Of a DNA stretch of 55,281 bases, positions 32,508 through 41,040 are shown one piece after another. Location: contig NZ_MECK01000224.1 in assembly GCF_014596465.1 (NCBI RefSeq), positions 1-55,281 on the forward strand. The letters run 5' to 3'. A program made the position numbers and the translations under genes. The stretch's first letter is position 1. Each line of letters starts with the position of its first letter. The notes beneath the pieces are model-generated. The model saw only the letters and a list, made by a program, of their open reading frames with translations. It was not told the origin of the DNA and did not search any database. Origin of the DNA: Streptomyces sp. CBMA123. Lineage in GTDB: Bacteria > Actinomycetota > Actinomycetes > Streptomycetales > Streptomycetaceae.

Positions 32508-33797
32508 CGCAAGGTTCCACAGTCACACGATCTGGCGGCACCGAAACGGACATCACGTCACGTACCGCCCTCTCACACGAGTCCGGCGCCGCCCGAGCCC
32601 GTTCCCGTACGTCGTGGCGTTCGACCGCGGCCCCGAGTGCGGCGTCCGCGACTTCCAGTCACCCGCTGCGCCGACCAGTCCCTCACCCCGGCGAAGCCGC
32701 CCACGCCGACCACCGAGCAGTGGATGCGCTGACCTCCCACCAGCCGCCGGGAGGCCGCCGCCGGCGCTGACACCCTGGCAGGCCCCCGCGCTTCGTTCAC
32801 CGGCCCAAGGGACTGCCGGGGTGCTGGCGCCGTCCGGGGTCCGGGAACGGCCCTTCCCGGGCTCCTGATGCAGCTCTCGCTGTGGCTCCTGATGTAGCTC
32901 CAGGTGTGACCTGTTGGTTGTGGCGGGCGTGGAATGGCCTTGGATGGCTGATTGTCTGGACCTTTGGTTGGACCTGCTGGGGTGCGGGCCAGGGTTTGCG
33001 CTGGCGGGGTTTGGCGACTGTGTGTGGTGGCTGGGTGGGGTTGCTGGGGGGTGGGCTCGGTGTTGCGGGTTGTTTTCGGGGGTGAATTCCGCCGGTAATT
33101 CAGTTTGGTTGTTTTGGCGGATTGGTTGTCGGGGGTGGTCTGAACTCGGGTCGGAATTGCGGTGGCTGGGGGTTGGTGTTCGGTTTGCTGTGGGTCGGGC
33201 CCAGTGTCGTCCGGGCCTGCTGCGCCCTGCTCGGCCGCCGCCGTCCCGGGGCCGTCGTCTGGGCCTCGTCCCGTCCGGTGTGGCTGTCGCAGCAGGCGGG
33301 CCCGGAGCGGCCGGTACCCAGCGGTCGGCGGCACCGGCCGCGGCCGACGCCTGGCGGTCCGGCAGCCCCCGGACGGCAGCCCGCCCCGCGGCTGCCGCGG
33401 GAGCCCGGTATGGCAGCACAGGAAAGGCACGGAGCGGAAGGGCGTTAGCCGGGCCGCGGGGCGGGTGCCGTCCGGGGGGCGCCGAACTGCCGGGGGTCGG
33501 CCGCTTGCCGGGGTTGCCGACCGCCGGGTGCCGGTGGTCCTGGCCGGCGTCCCGGGGGGCGCTGTCCGGGGTGGCCCGGTGCGGCGGGGCGTCGGCTGTT
33601 GTCGGGCCGGGCTTGTGCTGGTGGTGGTGCTCGGCGGCGGGGTGGCGGGGGTGCAACGCGGTGCAACGCTGGGGTGTACGGGGCTGTGTCGCGGGTCTGA
33701 CCAGGCGTTATGTGGCCGGGAGCGGGGGCGGGTGGGCCCTCGTGACTTTGTCAGCGGCAAGGCCGAAAGTAGAGGTGTGGGGGTTTCGGCGAGCGAG
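32508..33797. other. Gene-poor tract, G/T-rich in its middle
   Basis: About 1.3 kb. The part 32904-33170 has a strongly G+T-rich plus strand and shares GTGTGACCTGTTGGTTG with 6817-6833. Open frames on either strand are Pro/Arg/Gly-rich and unconvincing. VVAFDRGPECGVRDFQSPAA (32611 on) could be a coding scrap. Confidence 0.5.
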
Positions 33798-33986
33798 ATG
33801 ATCATCATGGAATACAGCCGGAGCGAAGTCATTGCCACACTGCAGAGAGCCGGATACTCGGAGGAGGCGGAGGAAGCGCTGCACGAGCTGCCCGACCCCG
33901 TCGATCTGGACCGCCTCGTGGCCTGGGGCCAGGAGCACGGAATAACCAGAGACGGGCTCATCAGCCGGATGGGCGGCAGCCCCTGA
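33798..33986 (+). CDS. Small conserved actinobacterial protein
   Basis: 62 residues from ATG 33798 or 59 from ATG 33807. It reads MEYSRSEVIATLQRAGYSEE, AEEALHELPDPVDLDRLVAW, GQEHGITRDGLISRMGGSP. The compact helix-turn-helix layout with a central 'LPDPVDLDrL..wg..hGitrd.LisrMGGSP' matches a short protein I have seen across Streptomyces genomes. It has no known function. It stands alone in a 2.7-kb gene-poor tract and is intact, which suggests recent selection. Confidence 0.75.
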   Translation: MIIMEYSRSEVIATLQRAGYSEEAEEALHELPDPVDLDRLVAWGQEHGITRDGLISRMGGSP

Positions 33987-35220
33987 GTGCGGAGTCAACC
34001 GATGTAGGGCTGCGCCCGCTCGGGCGTGTTGCGGTGCCGTGTTGCACCGGCTGCCCGCTCCGCCGGCCTCGGCGGGTCCCGCTGCTCGCCCGCGCCGCCC
34101 TGTGCCGCGCCCCGCCGCACCGCGTTGCTGCGCCCTGGTCGGCCGCCAGGCCGTCCCGCTGCGTCCGGTAGGCCCGGTGGGCCGCCGTCCAGGCCCGTGC
34201 CCTTGGAGGCCCTGGGGGCCGGTCCTGGCCGTCGTCCCGGCCGCCGTCCTGGCTGTCCCGGTCCCTTGGGCTGTCCGGCCGTCTCCGGGGTGCGTCCTGC
34301 CCGCCTCCCGCGGGGCTGCGCCCCGTCCTGGTCTATCCGGGCCGCCGTCCAGGCCCCGTCGTCCCTGGCTTGGTGTTCGGTTTGTTGGTGCTGCCGCGGG
34401 AATCGCGTTTGTTGACGTCGTGCGGGATTTTGCGGGCGCCCTGGATTGGCGGTCGTGGTGTCGGTGGTGAGGGCCGTAGGCCCATTTCCGGCTTATCTGA
34501 ATGGGCTTTCTGCCCGCCGCGCCGAGCGGTGATTGTAGATTGCGGCCTGAAAGACAGGGGAAGGGAACTCGTATTCCCGCCGTGAGTGTCGCCGGATAGG
34601 GCCGGGGCGGACGGTTGCCGCGAGGTTGTTTGTCCCTGTCCGGCGCTCGTTTGCGGACCGGTGGCATAGAGCTGTACGTAACTCCGAAAACGCCCTGGAA
34701 GAACTGCCGGAATAGCTCCGGATAGCCGGTTTTGTTTCTCGGTTGAGGGCCCGTCAGGGACCGCCGTGCGGGCCGTTCGCGAGGGCCCGCCACCGGGGCC
34801 GGGGAGCCCCGAGCCGGGCAGGTGGCCCCGAGGCGCCTCCCGAGGGCCGCAGGCCCCTCTCCAAGGGCGTCGGATGGGCCAACATCCCAGCAACCACAAG
34901 GCGGATGATGAACGACGTTTGGGTTGCAGTGTCCGGGCGTCACGTGTTTTCAGTGATTGGTTCCGGTTTCGTGCTGGTCAGGGCTTGGTCTCGCTGAAGA
35001 GTGGTGGCGCCTTCGCGCCGAAGAGTGCTGTCGCAGATCGGTGAAACCGTGAGGACGTCCGCTGTAGCGGTGCGCCGGGCGGGCTGACCGGTGCAGTCCA
35101 GGAGGCCAGCACAACACCGGGCAGTGCCGCCAGTGCGCCGAACCGGCACGGTACCCAGGCCTGAGCGGCCGTTGCTCTATCGATCTTGGTGGGCGTGAGT
35201 TCGAGGCTGTCGACTCGGTT
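33987..35220. other. Gene-free tract
   Basis: No convincing gene in about 1.2 kb. It is GC-rich in the first half and less so around 34370-34740. GCCCAT...ATGGGC (34477-34507) can form a stem. Bases 35081-35152 resemble 8802-8872, at the 3' part of the bL12-like gene. Confidence 0.5.
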
Positions 35221-35309
35221 GGGTGATCTTCTGGTTGGCTGGGCATGAAAGTGGGGCCTCCCGCACAGCTCGTGGGTGTCGAATCCAATCGAGCAACAGG
35301 AGGCCCCTG

Positions 35310-36218
35310 GTGCTGCAGTCTTCCGTGCCCGCGTCGTTGTCGTCCAACTCCTCTGCTCCGTCGTGTGATTGCCTCGCTCATCGGTTCGGGAACGCCGGGG
35401 ACCGGCCGCACAGGTGTCCGAGGTACCCCTCCGACATGAGCGACGCGGAGTGGGCCGTCGTGCGTGACGCGATGCCGGTGCCCGCCTGGTTGGAGGGAAG
35501 GGGCGGGAGGCCGGAGGGCTACTGCCGCCGGCAGCTGGTCGATGCTGTGCGCTACCTGGTCGCGGGCGGTATCGCCTGGAGGGCTGTGCCCGCGGACTTC
35601 CCCGCGTGGGACCGGGTCTACGCCTTCTTCCGGCGCTGGCGCGACAGGGGCCTGGTCGCCGAGTTCCACGACCGGCTGCGGGACCGGGTCCGCGAGGCCG
35701 CCGGCCGTGATCCGGAGCCGACCGCCGGGATCATCGACTCCCAGTCGGTGAAAGGGGCCGCGTCGGTGCCGGCCGCGAGCCGGGGATTCGACGGCTGCAA
35801 GAAGGTGAACGGCCGCAAGAGGCACATCGTGGTGGACACCCTGGGCCTGCTGCTGGTCGTGATGGTCACCGCCGCATCAGTCACCGACCGCGAGGCCGGC
35901 CGGACGCTGCTGGAACGGCTGCGCGAACGGTACTGGCGCATCACGCTGGTGTGGGCCGGCGGCGGCTACACCGGACGCCTGGTCGACATCGCCCGCGACA
36001 TCCTGCGGATCGCACTGGCGGTGGTCAAACGCACCGACGACACCACCGGCTTCGTGGTGCTGCCCAAGAGGTGGCTGGTGGAACGGACGTTCGCGTGGCT
36101 GATGCACTCACGCCGCCTCGCCCGCGACTACGAAGGCCGAACCGACACCTCGGAAGCGATGATCCGCTGGTCGATGAGCATGGTCATGAGCCGCCGACTC
36201 GCCCGGCAAGCACGCTGA
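35310..36218 (+). CDS. IS5-family transposase with a missing catalytic Asp
   Basis: 302 residues from GTG 35310, supported by AGGAGG at 35298-35303. The N-terminal signature is MSDAEWAVVRDAMPVPAWLE and GGRPEGYCRRQLVDAVRYLV. The first catalytic Asp is in GIIDSQSVKGAASV. The second should be in 'VWADGGYTG' but the gene has VWAGGGYTG (GGC for GAC), so it is probably inactive. The Glu is present in RWLVERTFAWLMHSRRLARD. An inverted repeat GGGGCCTCC/GGAGGCCCC (35255-35263, 35298-35306) lies in the leader. The right end of the element is not visible beyond the stop; the 3' end overlaps a convergent gene by 35 bp. Confidence 0.85.
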   Translation: MLQSSVPASLSSNSSAPSCDCLAHRFGNAGDRPHRCPRYPSDMSDAEWAVVRDAMPVPAWLEGRGGRPEGYCRRQLVDAVRYLVAGGIAWRAVPADFPAWDRVYAFFRRWRDRGLVAEFHDRLRDRVREAAGRDPEPTAGIIDSQSVKGAASVPAASRGFDGCKKVNGRKRHIVVDTLGLLLVVMVTAASVTDREAGRTLLERLRERYWRITLVWAGGGYTGRLVDIARDILRIALAVVKRTDDTTGFVVLPKRWLVERTFAWLMHSRRLARDYEGRTDTSEAMIRWSMSMVMSRRLARQAR

Positions 36219-36666
36219 ACATCCCCGGACGTTCCTCGGCCAGCCAGCCCCGCGCGGCCAGGCGCTTCACCTTCGACCGCACACCCCCGACCTTCGCCGC
36301 AACGACCTCCAGCCCGAGTGTCGCTGCGAGTTGCCGGCAGTCCATCACCTCCCGGCCGCCGGCCAGGACCTCCACGAGTCGCTGGTAGTCCGGCGCCAGC
36401 GAATCGAGAGCGAGGCCTTCCCTCCACGCGGGCACGACCGATCCGGGCACCGCTGCGGCGACGCGCGCCAGCCGTTCACCCGCAACCACGACCGGCGGCG
36501 CCTCCTCACCTGCGCGGGGTTCCGCCAGGACTTCGGCCACCGTCTCCCGGGCGATCACGAACCGCTCCCACGCGGCTTCCGCCTCCCGCAGCTCGGCCTT
36601 CAGAGCCTCCACCCGCTGCCGAGCGACACGCTCGCGCTCCTCCAGCAGCCCCATCACCGACGGCAT
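36184..36666 (-). CDS. Coiled-coil plus winged-helix hypothetical protein
   Basis: 160 residues from ATG 36666, with GGAGGT 7 bases upstream. The N-terminal half is a long charged helix (LLEERERVARQRVEALKAEL, REAEAAWERFVIARETVAEV). The C-terminal 70 residues look like a winged HTH: DYQRLVEVLAGGREVMDCRQ, LAATLGLEVVAAKVGGVRSK, VKRLAARGWLAEERPGMFSV. Near relatives occur many times per Streptomyces genome, often beside IS elements, and their role is unknown. It ends inside the IS5 transposase gene on the other strand. Confidence 0.7.
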   Translation of the reverse strand: MPSVMGLLEERERVARQRVEALKAELREAEAAWERFVIARETVAEVLAEPRAGEEAPPVVVAGERLARVAAAVPGSVVPAWREGLALDSLAPDYQRLVEVLAGGREVMDCRQLAATLGLEVVAAKVGGVRSKVKRLAARGWLAEERPGMFSVLAGRVGGS

Positions 36667-36795
36667 CCAGCACCTCCACCGAAGAGACGACACAACACCC
36701 CGTCTCTGCCCGCCGAGGCACCGGCACTATGCCTGACCAGCGAAAACGCACCCATGACTCTCGGAAAGACAACGGCCTCTAAGGTGAGTTGAGCC

Positions 36796-37251
36796 CTACC
36801 AGTGAGGGCTGGGCGGGCAAGGCCCTGAGAACCGGATGCCGTCCGTCAGTGCGACGTGGAACCGCAGCCCGTGCGCTGGGGCGACACTGAACAGCAGGTC
36901 TGCGGTGGAGGCTCCCAGGAGGAGGACCGAGGCGAGCAGGCTTCCGGCAACGATCGGGGCCCAGCAGCGCTGCCGGAGGAAGAACCGCGGCAGCCAGAAG
37001 CCGCCCACGAACACGCCGCTGTAGACCACCAGGTAGAAGAGGCCGGTGAACAGCGGGGTGATGAAGTCCGGATCGGGTCCGGGATCGTACTCTCCGGGTC
37101 CGGGCGGGGGGCACAGGGTGTCCGGGATCTGGATGTGGACCGTGTACAGGGCGGCCAGTCCAGCGGCCAGCCCCACGACAACGGGCAGGCAACCGAGCCC
37201 GATGCCCTCAACCAGCCCAGTCTTCGCCTCACCAGCATGGTCCAAAGACAT
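36796..37251 (-). CDS. Small membrane protein, unknown
   Basis: 151 residues from ATG 37251 (MSLDHAGEAKTGLVEGIGLG), preceded by GGGGGA. It has three hydrophobic helices: LGCLPVVVGLAAGLAALYTV, FTGLFYLVVYSGVFVGGFWL and APIVAGSLLASVLLLGASTA, with an acidic Pro-rich loop (PPPGPGEYDPGPDPDFITPL) between the first two. No motif for transport or catalysis. Family not recognised. Confidence 0.55.
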   Translation of the reverse strand: MSLDHAGEAKTGLVEGIGLGCLPVVVGLAAGLAALYTVHIQIPDTLCPPPGPGEYDPGPDPDFITPLFTGLFYLVVYSGVFVGGFWLPRFFLRQRCWAPIVAGSLLASVLLLGASTADLLFSVAPAHGLRFHVALTDGIRFSGPCPPSPHW

Positions 37252-37446
37252 CAATCCCCCGCTCTCGTCGCCGCAGGCTCCGAGACGGCGAAAGCACTGT
37301 CCACGGTTCCGACCTCGAAATCCGACTGCCGCCCGCAGCGATCGGCACCCGTTCTTCACCGCACCTCAGCGTGGCCTGGCCAGGCCGCCACCATCCGGTG
37401 GCGGCCGCCGTTGAACCGCACAGCCGAGAAAAGGGGAGGCACCAAC

Positions 37447-38316
37447 ATGCCGGAATCCGTGAGGCCGGTCCCGTCCTACGCCCGGTGGGGCGAGGTACCC
37501 GACCATCTGCGAACCAGGACCCAGCTCGCCGCGCTGGACCTGCCGCGCCAGGCGGCCGGCCCGGTCCGCGCCACCATCGAGACCCGCAACCCCGGCACCG
37601 GACGGAAGGGCGAATTCGACCTGTACGACGTGCGCGAGTCCGTCCCGACCGCGGCCACCGCCGCGCAGCTCCTCGCGGCCGGCGCGCGCCGTACCACAAA
37701 CACCCGGACCTGCGAGGACTGCGGCGCCCACCCCGAAACCCCCACCACCCCGGGCGCCGACGGCCGGGCCCTGTGCGGCACCTGCGCCCACATCACCCGC
37801 CTGCGCATCCGTCAGGCCGAGATCCGCGCCGCGGCCCAGGACGTCGCCGAGACCGCCGCCCGCCTCCTGGCCGACGAGCACCTGGCCGTCCTCCAGATCG
37901 ACTACACCCCTGGCGAGTCCTCAGGGCTGGTCGTCGCTTTCACCGAGGACCCAGGCGAGAGCGTGGGCGCCACCGGTGGCGAAGCGGCGGACGCCGCCGT
38001 GGCGCTTCTCGTGGATGGCCATCGTGCGCGCGGCGCGTTCCTCGGCCCTGATGAGGATGTCGTCCGGTCGCGCCAGGGCGGCGACGCCGGTGATGGGGCT
38101 GTGGGAGCAGTGGCCGGCGACCCATTCGTAGGCCGCCAGCGCGGTCCGTTCCTCGGCGAACAGTGGGCCCGGCACGCTGTCGAGGCGGGCGGCGGCCGTC
38201 TCGACAGCGTCGAGCATGCGGGCCCCGGCCCGGGCGCGCTGGTCAGCGGGCGGCATTGTGCTCGGCCTCGGTGGCCTGGAGGCGGAAGGACTCGGTGCCG
38301 GTCTCGATCAGGGTGA
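37447..38316 (+). CDS. Zinc-ribbon hypothetical protein with a displaced C-terminus
   Basis: From ATG 37447 with GGGGAGG about 7 bases upstream. Residues 1-160 look genuine: YARWGEVPDHLRTRTQLAAL, then a Cys4 ribbon (CEDCGAH...LCGTCA, near residues 92-118), then a helical segment RQAEIRAAAQDVAETAARLL. After about 37910 the frame runs antisense through two minus-strand genes and turns Gly/Arg-rich, so the native C-terminus has probably been lost by a junction near 37910-37930. Similar zinc-ribbon proteins occur in Streptomyces integrative elements. Function unknown. Confidence 0.5.
   Translation: MPESVRPVPSYARWGEVPDHLRTRTQLAALDLPRQAAGPVRATIETRNPGTGRKGEFDLYDVRESVPTAATAAQLLAAGARRTTNTRTCEDCGAHPETPTTPGADGRALCGTCAHITRLRIRQAEIRAAAQDVAETAARLLADEHLAVLQIDYTPGESSGLVVAFTEDPGESVGATGGEAADAAVALLVDGHRARGAFLGPDEDVVRSRQGGDAGDGAVGAVAGDPFVGRQRGPFLGEQWARHAVEAGGGRLDSVEHAGPGPGALVSGRHCARPRWPGGGRTRCRSRSG
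37921..38256 (-). CDS. Small plasmid-like hypothetical protein
   Basis: 111 residues from ATG 38256. It reads RMLDAVETAAARLDSVPGPL, then ALAAYEWVAGHCSHSPITGV, and ends GGVRRFATGGAHALAWVLGE. The phrase 'aaYeWaaG...hSPItG' is a motif I have seen in Streptomyces proteins of integrative elements and plasmids; role unknown. Its start overlaps the end of the next upstream gene (38243) by 14 bases, so the two form a small operon. Confidence 0.55.
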   Translation of the reverse strand: MPPADQRARAGARMLDAVETAAARLDSVPGPLFAEERTALAAYEWVAGHCSHSPITGVAALARPDDILIRAEERAARTMAIHEKRHGGVRRFATGGAHALAWVLGESDDQP

Positions 38317-38594
38317 AGCGGAAGGTCAGCCGGTCGGCGATGGCCGCGCAGAGCGGGGCCGGTGAAGGTCTTGTCCCGGCCGGCGGCCTGCTCGACGGCG
38401 GCGGCCCGCTCCAGCACCATGCGGTGCCGCTCCTGCGCCTGCCGGGCCGCCAGCTCGCGCACCCACCCCGCCGCCACACGGCCCACCTCGCCCGCCTCAG
38501 CGAGCAACACGTTCACCGCGTACTCCCGCTCCCGCTGCTCCTGGTCCTCGGCCACTGGCTCGCCCACCACCGGCAGGACGGTCACGTTCGTCAT
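38243..38594 (-). pseudogene. Hypothetical protein, one frameshift
   Basis: From ATG 38594: MTNVTVLPVVGEPVAEDQEQ, REREYAVNVLLAEAGEVGRV, ARQAQERHRMVLERAAAVEQ, DKTFT, then a frame change near 38362, then AIADRLTFRFTLIETGTESF and RLQATEAEHNAAR, stop at 38243. The two halves join naturally into about 116 residues, mostly helical with a strand pair at the end. Family not recognised. Probably an operon partner of the downstream gene. One indel, real or technical. Confidence 0.5.
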
Positions 38595-38635
38595 GCCCGG
38601 TGAACTCGCCAGCACCATCAAGGTCACGTACGCTC

Positions 38636-38789
38636 GGTGAGTTTCGCCCCCTCAAGGTACCGCTTTCGCCCCGCCAAACCTTTCGCCGACGGGTCCTGCC
38701 GGCCTGGGTCATGCCTGTGCGGGTTGTAGGGGTTGTGGCCCGCTGGCTGCCGGTGAGTTCCGCCCCGCACGGCTGGTGAGTTTCGCCTC
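38636..38789. repeat. Repeats of GGTGAGTTTCGCCCC
   Basis: Copies are at 38636-38650 (exact), 38752-38766 (one change) and 38775-38789 (one change). An identical 15-mer lies at 48960-48974 and a shorter one at 48983-48995, on the far side of a 10-kb block. Confidence 0.65.
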
Positions 38790-38879
38790 GCCGATACTCC
38801 CCGTCACAGGTCAGAGCCTGTGCGATCCCCGTCGCACCCTGCGAGCCCGTCCTGTCCGGCCGTCCTGCAGAACGGCCGG

Positions 38880-38966
38880 CCGGTTGCAGCGCTGCACGAT
38901 GGTGGCGCTGCAACCGGCTGCTACCCGTGCAGCGCTGCACGCTGCTACCCGTGCAGCGCGGTGCAG
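38880..38966. repeat. Cluster of palindromes and a 24-bp tandem repeat
   Basis: CCGGTTGCAGCG (38880-38891) is inverted at 38906-38917. GTGCAGCGCTGCAC (38927-38940) is a perfect palindrome, and TGCAGCGCTGCA (38885-38896) is another. The unit GCTGCTACCCGTGCAGCGC repeats at 38917 and 38941 with a 24-base period. It looks like an operator or partition-site cluster. Confidence 0.7.
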
Positions 38967-39600
38967 CGATGCGCCCCGCCGAACCGCCAGCCGCTCAGCT
39001 TCTCCACGTCGGGGCTGACAGCGAAGGCGTGGCCGGCCGCGTAAAGGCCATAGAGCTCGACCATGCCCTCGGCCCGCCACGGGTCCCAGCCCGCGTCGAG
39101 CATCCCGGCCAGGGCATACCATCTTCGGATGGTGGCCGGGAGGGTTCGGTGCTGGAGCTGACCGAGCAGGCTGACCCGAACCGGCTGGAGTGCCCGCAGT
39201 GCGAGCAGACCCACACCGAGAAGAACCTGGGTCCGCTGGTGCTGCCCGCCCCGACCAAGCGGGAGCTGATGGCCGCGCTGGACGAGGTCCTCGATGCGGG
39301 TGGCGCCGGCGGGGATGGCGGCGAGCATCTCGGCGACGGCGGGGTTCTCCTCGGCGGCCAGCCGTAGGTCCGTCACCGCCGAGCGCACTCCGCGCTGTGC
39401 CGACCAGGACCGCCAGCAGGCGCGGGAACGCCCTCCATCGCCGCCCCCACGCCCGAGCCGAGCCGTCCTCGCCCGTCTGCTCGCAGACCCGGGCGCAGGC
39501 CGCCAGCTGCGCCGCGGTCTGCTGGTCTCCGGTGCCGGCGGTGTAGGCGTGATGGGCGGCGGGCCGGGCTGGTGGACGTCCGGTACATCGCACGGGGTCT
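38945..39600 (-). pseudogene. Broken hypothetical gene(s)
   Basis: Several minus-strand frames hold protein-like pieces in order: TAAQLAACARVCEQTGEDGS and AWGRRWRAFPRLLAVLVGTA, then AVTDLRLAAEENPAVAEMLA and AIPAGATRIEDLVQ, and near the end RRWYALAGMLDAGWDPWRAE with YGLYAAGHAFAVSPDVEKLS. At least two frame changes separate them, and CxxC pieces of the opposite strand (LECPQCEQ) add to the uncertainty. Probably one or two decayed plasmid-type genes. No family recognised. Confidence 0.3.
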
Positions 39601-39793
39601 GCCCCATACCTACAGGATTCGCTTGGACCGCAGTGGGTCGTGGCGGTGCTGGCCGGCATCTGCGGCTGGCGACCCCGACTACCGACCCGGGGGGGTGGTG
39701 GTATTGGCTTCTTTACGAAAATCGCCGAGCCGAGCCGCGAGTTCAGCGCTCCGCGCTGTCGCTGAGCGGCGGCGCGGAGCCCTGAGGCCCGTC

Positions 39794-40252
39794 TCAGGTG
39801 CCGGTGTTCCACAGGGGCTGGTGGCCGGCGCCGTAGATGACGAGGTTGCCGTCCTGCTGGAACTTGAGGGTCGCGCCCGAGTTGCCGTAGGTGCCCGAGG
39901 CCCACAGCGCCGGGCTGCCGCCGTACCCGTAGATGACGAGGTTGCCGTCGGGCTGGAACTTGGCGGTCGCGCCGGAGTGGTTCCAGGTGCCCGAGGACCA
40001 GATCGGGGTGGCGGTGTTGTTGTAGATGACGAGGTTGCCGTCGTTCTGCATGGCAAGCTCGTAGTTGGTGACGCAGATGGTCTCGCCGGGGGCGGTTCCG
40101 AAGCCCCCGTTGAAGGTCCAGTCGTCGTTGTAGTTGGTGTACTGGCACTGGTACGGGAATGGGTATCCGGCGTGCGCCGCGGGCGCGACGGTCATCGCGG
40201 CGGCGCTCGCGACGGTCACGAGGCCTGCGGCCAGGGTCTTACGTATGCGCAT
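39794..40252 (-). CDS. Secreted bulb-type (mannose-binding) lectin
   Basis: 152 residues from ATG 40252, GGAG 7 bases upstream. It has a Sec signal peptide with cleavage after VAPAAHA. Three copies of the B-lectin sugar-site motif QxDxNxVxY are visible: MQNDGNLVIYN, FQPDGNLVIYG and FQQDGNLVIYG, each followed by a Trp-containing strand (PIWSSGTWNHSG, ALWASGTYGNSG, PLWNTGT). That is one beta-prism with three mannose sites. In Streptomyces and Pseudomonas such proteins bind mannose-type glycans and some act as lectin-like bacteriocins. It is short and without a toxin domain, so a binding or adhesion role is most likely. Confidence 0.9.
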   Translation of the reverse strand: MRIRKTLAAGLVTVASAAAMTVAPAAHAGYPFPYQCQYTNYNDDWTFNGGFGTAPGETICVTNYELAMQNDGNLVIYNNTATPIWSSGTWNHSGATAKFQPDGNLVIYGYGGSPALWASGTYGNSGATLKFQQDGNLVIYGAGHQPLWNTGT

Positions 40253-41040
40253 GAGATTTCTCCGAGATCACGTAGCAGAGGGCAGTTCCGTGATCGTATA
40301 GAGGCACCTGATAGCCCCGCTCCGTTGATCCGAAAAAAAGTCAGCCTCAGTCACGGCATGTAGTGATCCGCTCGGCCTGAGCGCGAGTACGGCTCTACCC
40401 GGCTCTGAGCTGGATCCAACGCCGTTCCACGGAGCTCCCACCAAACAGTGATCTTGGTCGTGACAGGTGTTTGCGCATGCATGTGCTAGCTGGCGGCCTT
40501 TGTGGCCCCGGCTGGGTGGGCGGGTGACGGCCCGGCCCCGGGTTTGGCTGGGTGGTGCGTCGTTGGACCCGGGCATGGATGAGTTCGGGTTCGGCCGGGG
40601 TGGAGGTGTGCCCGAAGCTGGGTGCCGGTTTGCTCGGCTGCGAGGAGTGCGCGCGGACGTTGCTGATGTTCCGCCTGCTGGCCGGGCTGGGGGTGTCGGC
40701 GGCGCCGGGAGCGTGTCCGGCCTGCGGCACGTTCACGAGCGATGTCGCCGCCGCCGGGCGTGATGCCGCCTGCCCGACCGAGTGGTTGCCCGCGTACAGG
40801 GGCCCAGGCTGTTCGGTCGGGGGTTCGGTTCGGGGTTCGGTTCGGCGCCCGGCTCCGGTCCCGCTTGCTCGGCTGTTTGCGCTGGTGGGGCGCGCCGAGA
40901 CAGCGTCTCACCAGGCCGGCTTACCTTCCTGGGTCCCTGCCTGGTGGTGGTTGTGGTGGGGGTGGGCGGGGCGTTGGTCGGTGTGTCCGGTCGCTGCACT
41001 GTGCCTTTTTCTCTGTGTCCGGCTGGTCCCGGCCGCGTTG
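40253..41040. other. G/T-rich tract with short tandem repeats
   Basis: The frame leading into the HA-repeat gene is open from 40552 and contains CEEC and CPAC pairs (zinc-ribbon-like, 40638-40733), but most of the rest looks non-coding. GGGTTCGGTTCG is repeated in tandem at 40821-40844. Confidence 0.4.

Noticed and set aside
32553..33961. Overlapping long minus-strand frames rich in Pro, Thr, Asn and Gln
   Set aside because: The composition simply mirrors the G/T-rich plus strand; no start signal or domain.
34039..34470. Gly/Pro-like repeats that suggested a collagen-like protein on the minus strand
   Set aside because: The pattern comes from GGCC-rich DNA, lacks a regular Gly-X-Y frame and has no ribosome site.
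40552..41040. N-terminal zinc-ribbon domain (CEEC/CPAC) of the HA-repeat protein
   Set aside because: The Cys pairs are suggestive, but the 100 codons between them and the HA repeats look non-coding, so I did not include them in the gene.
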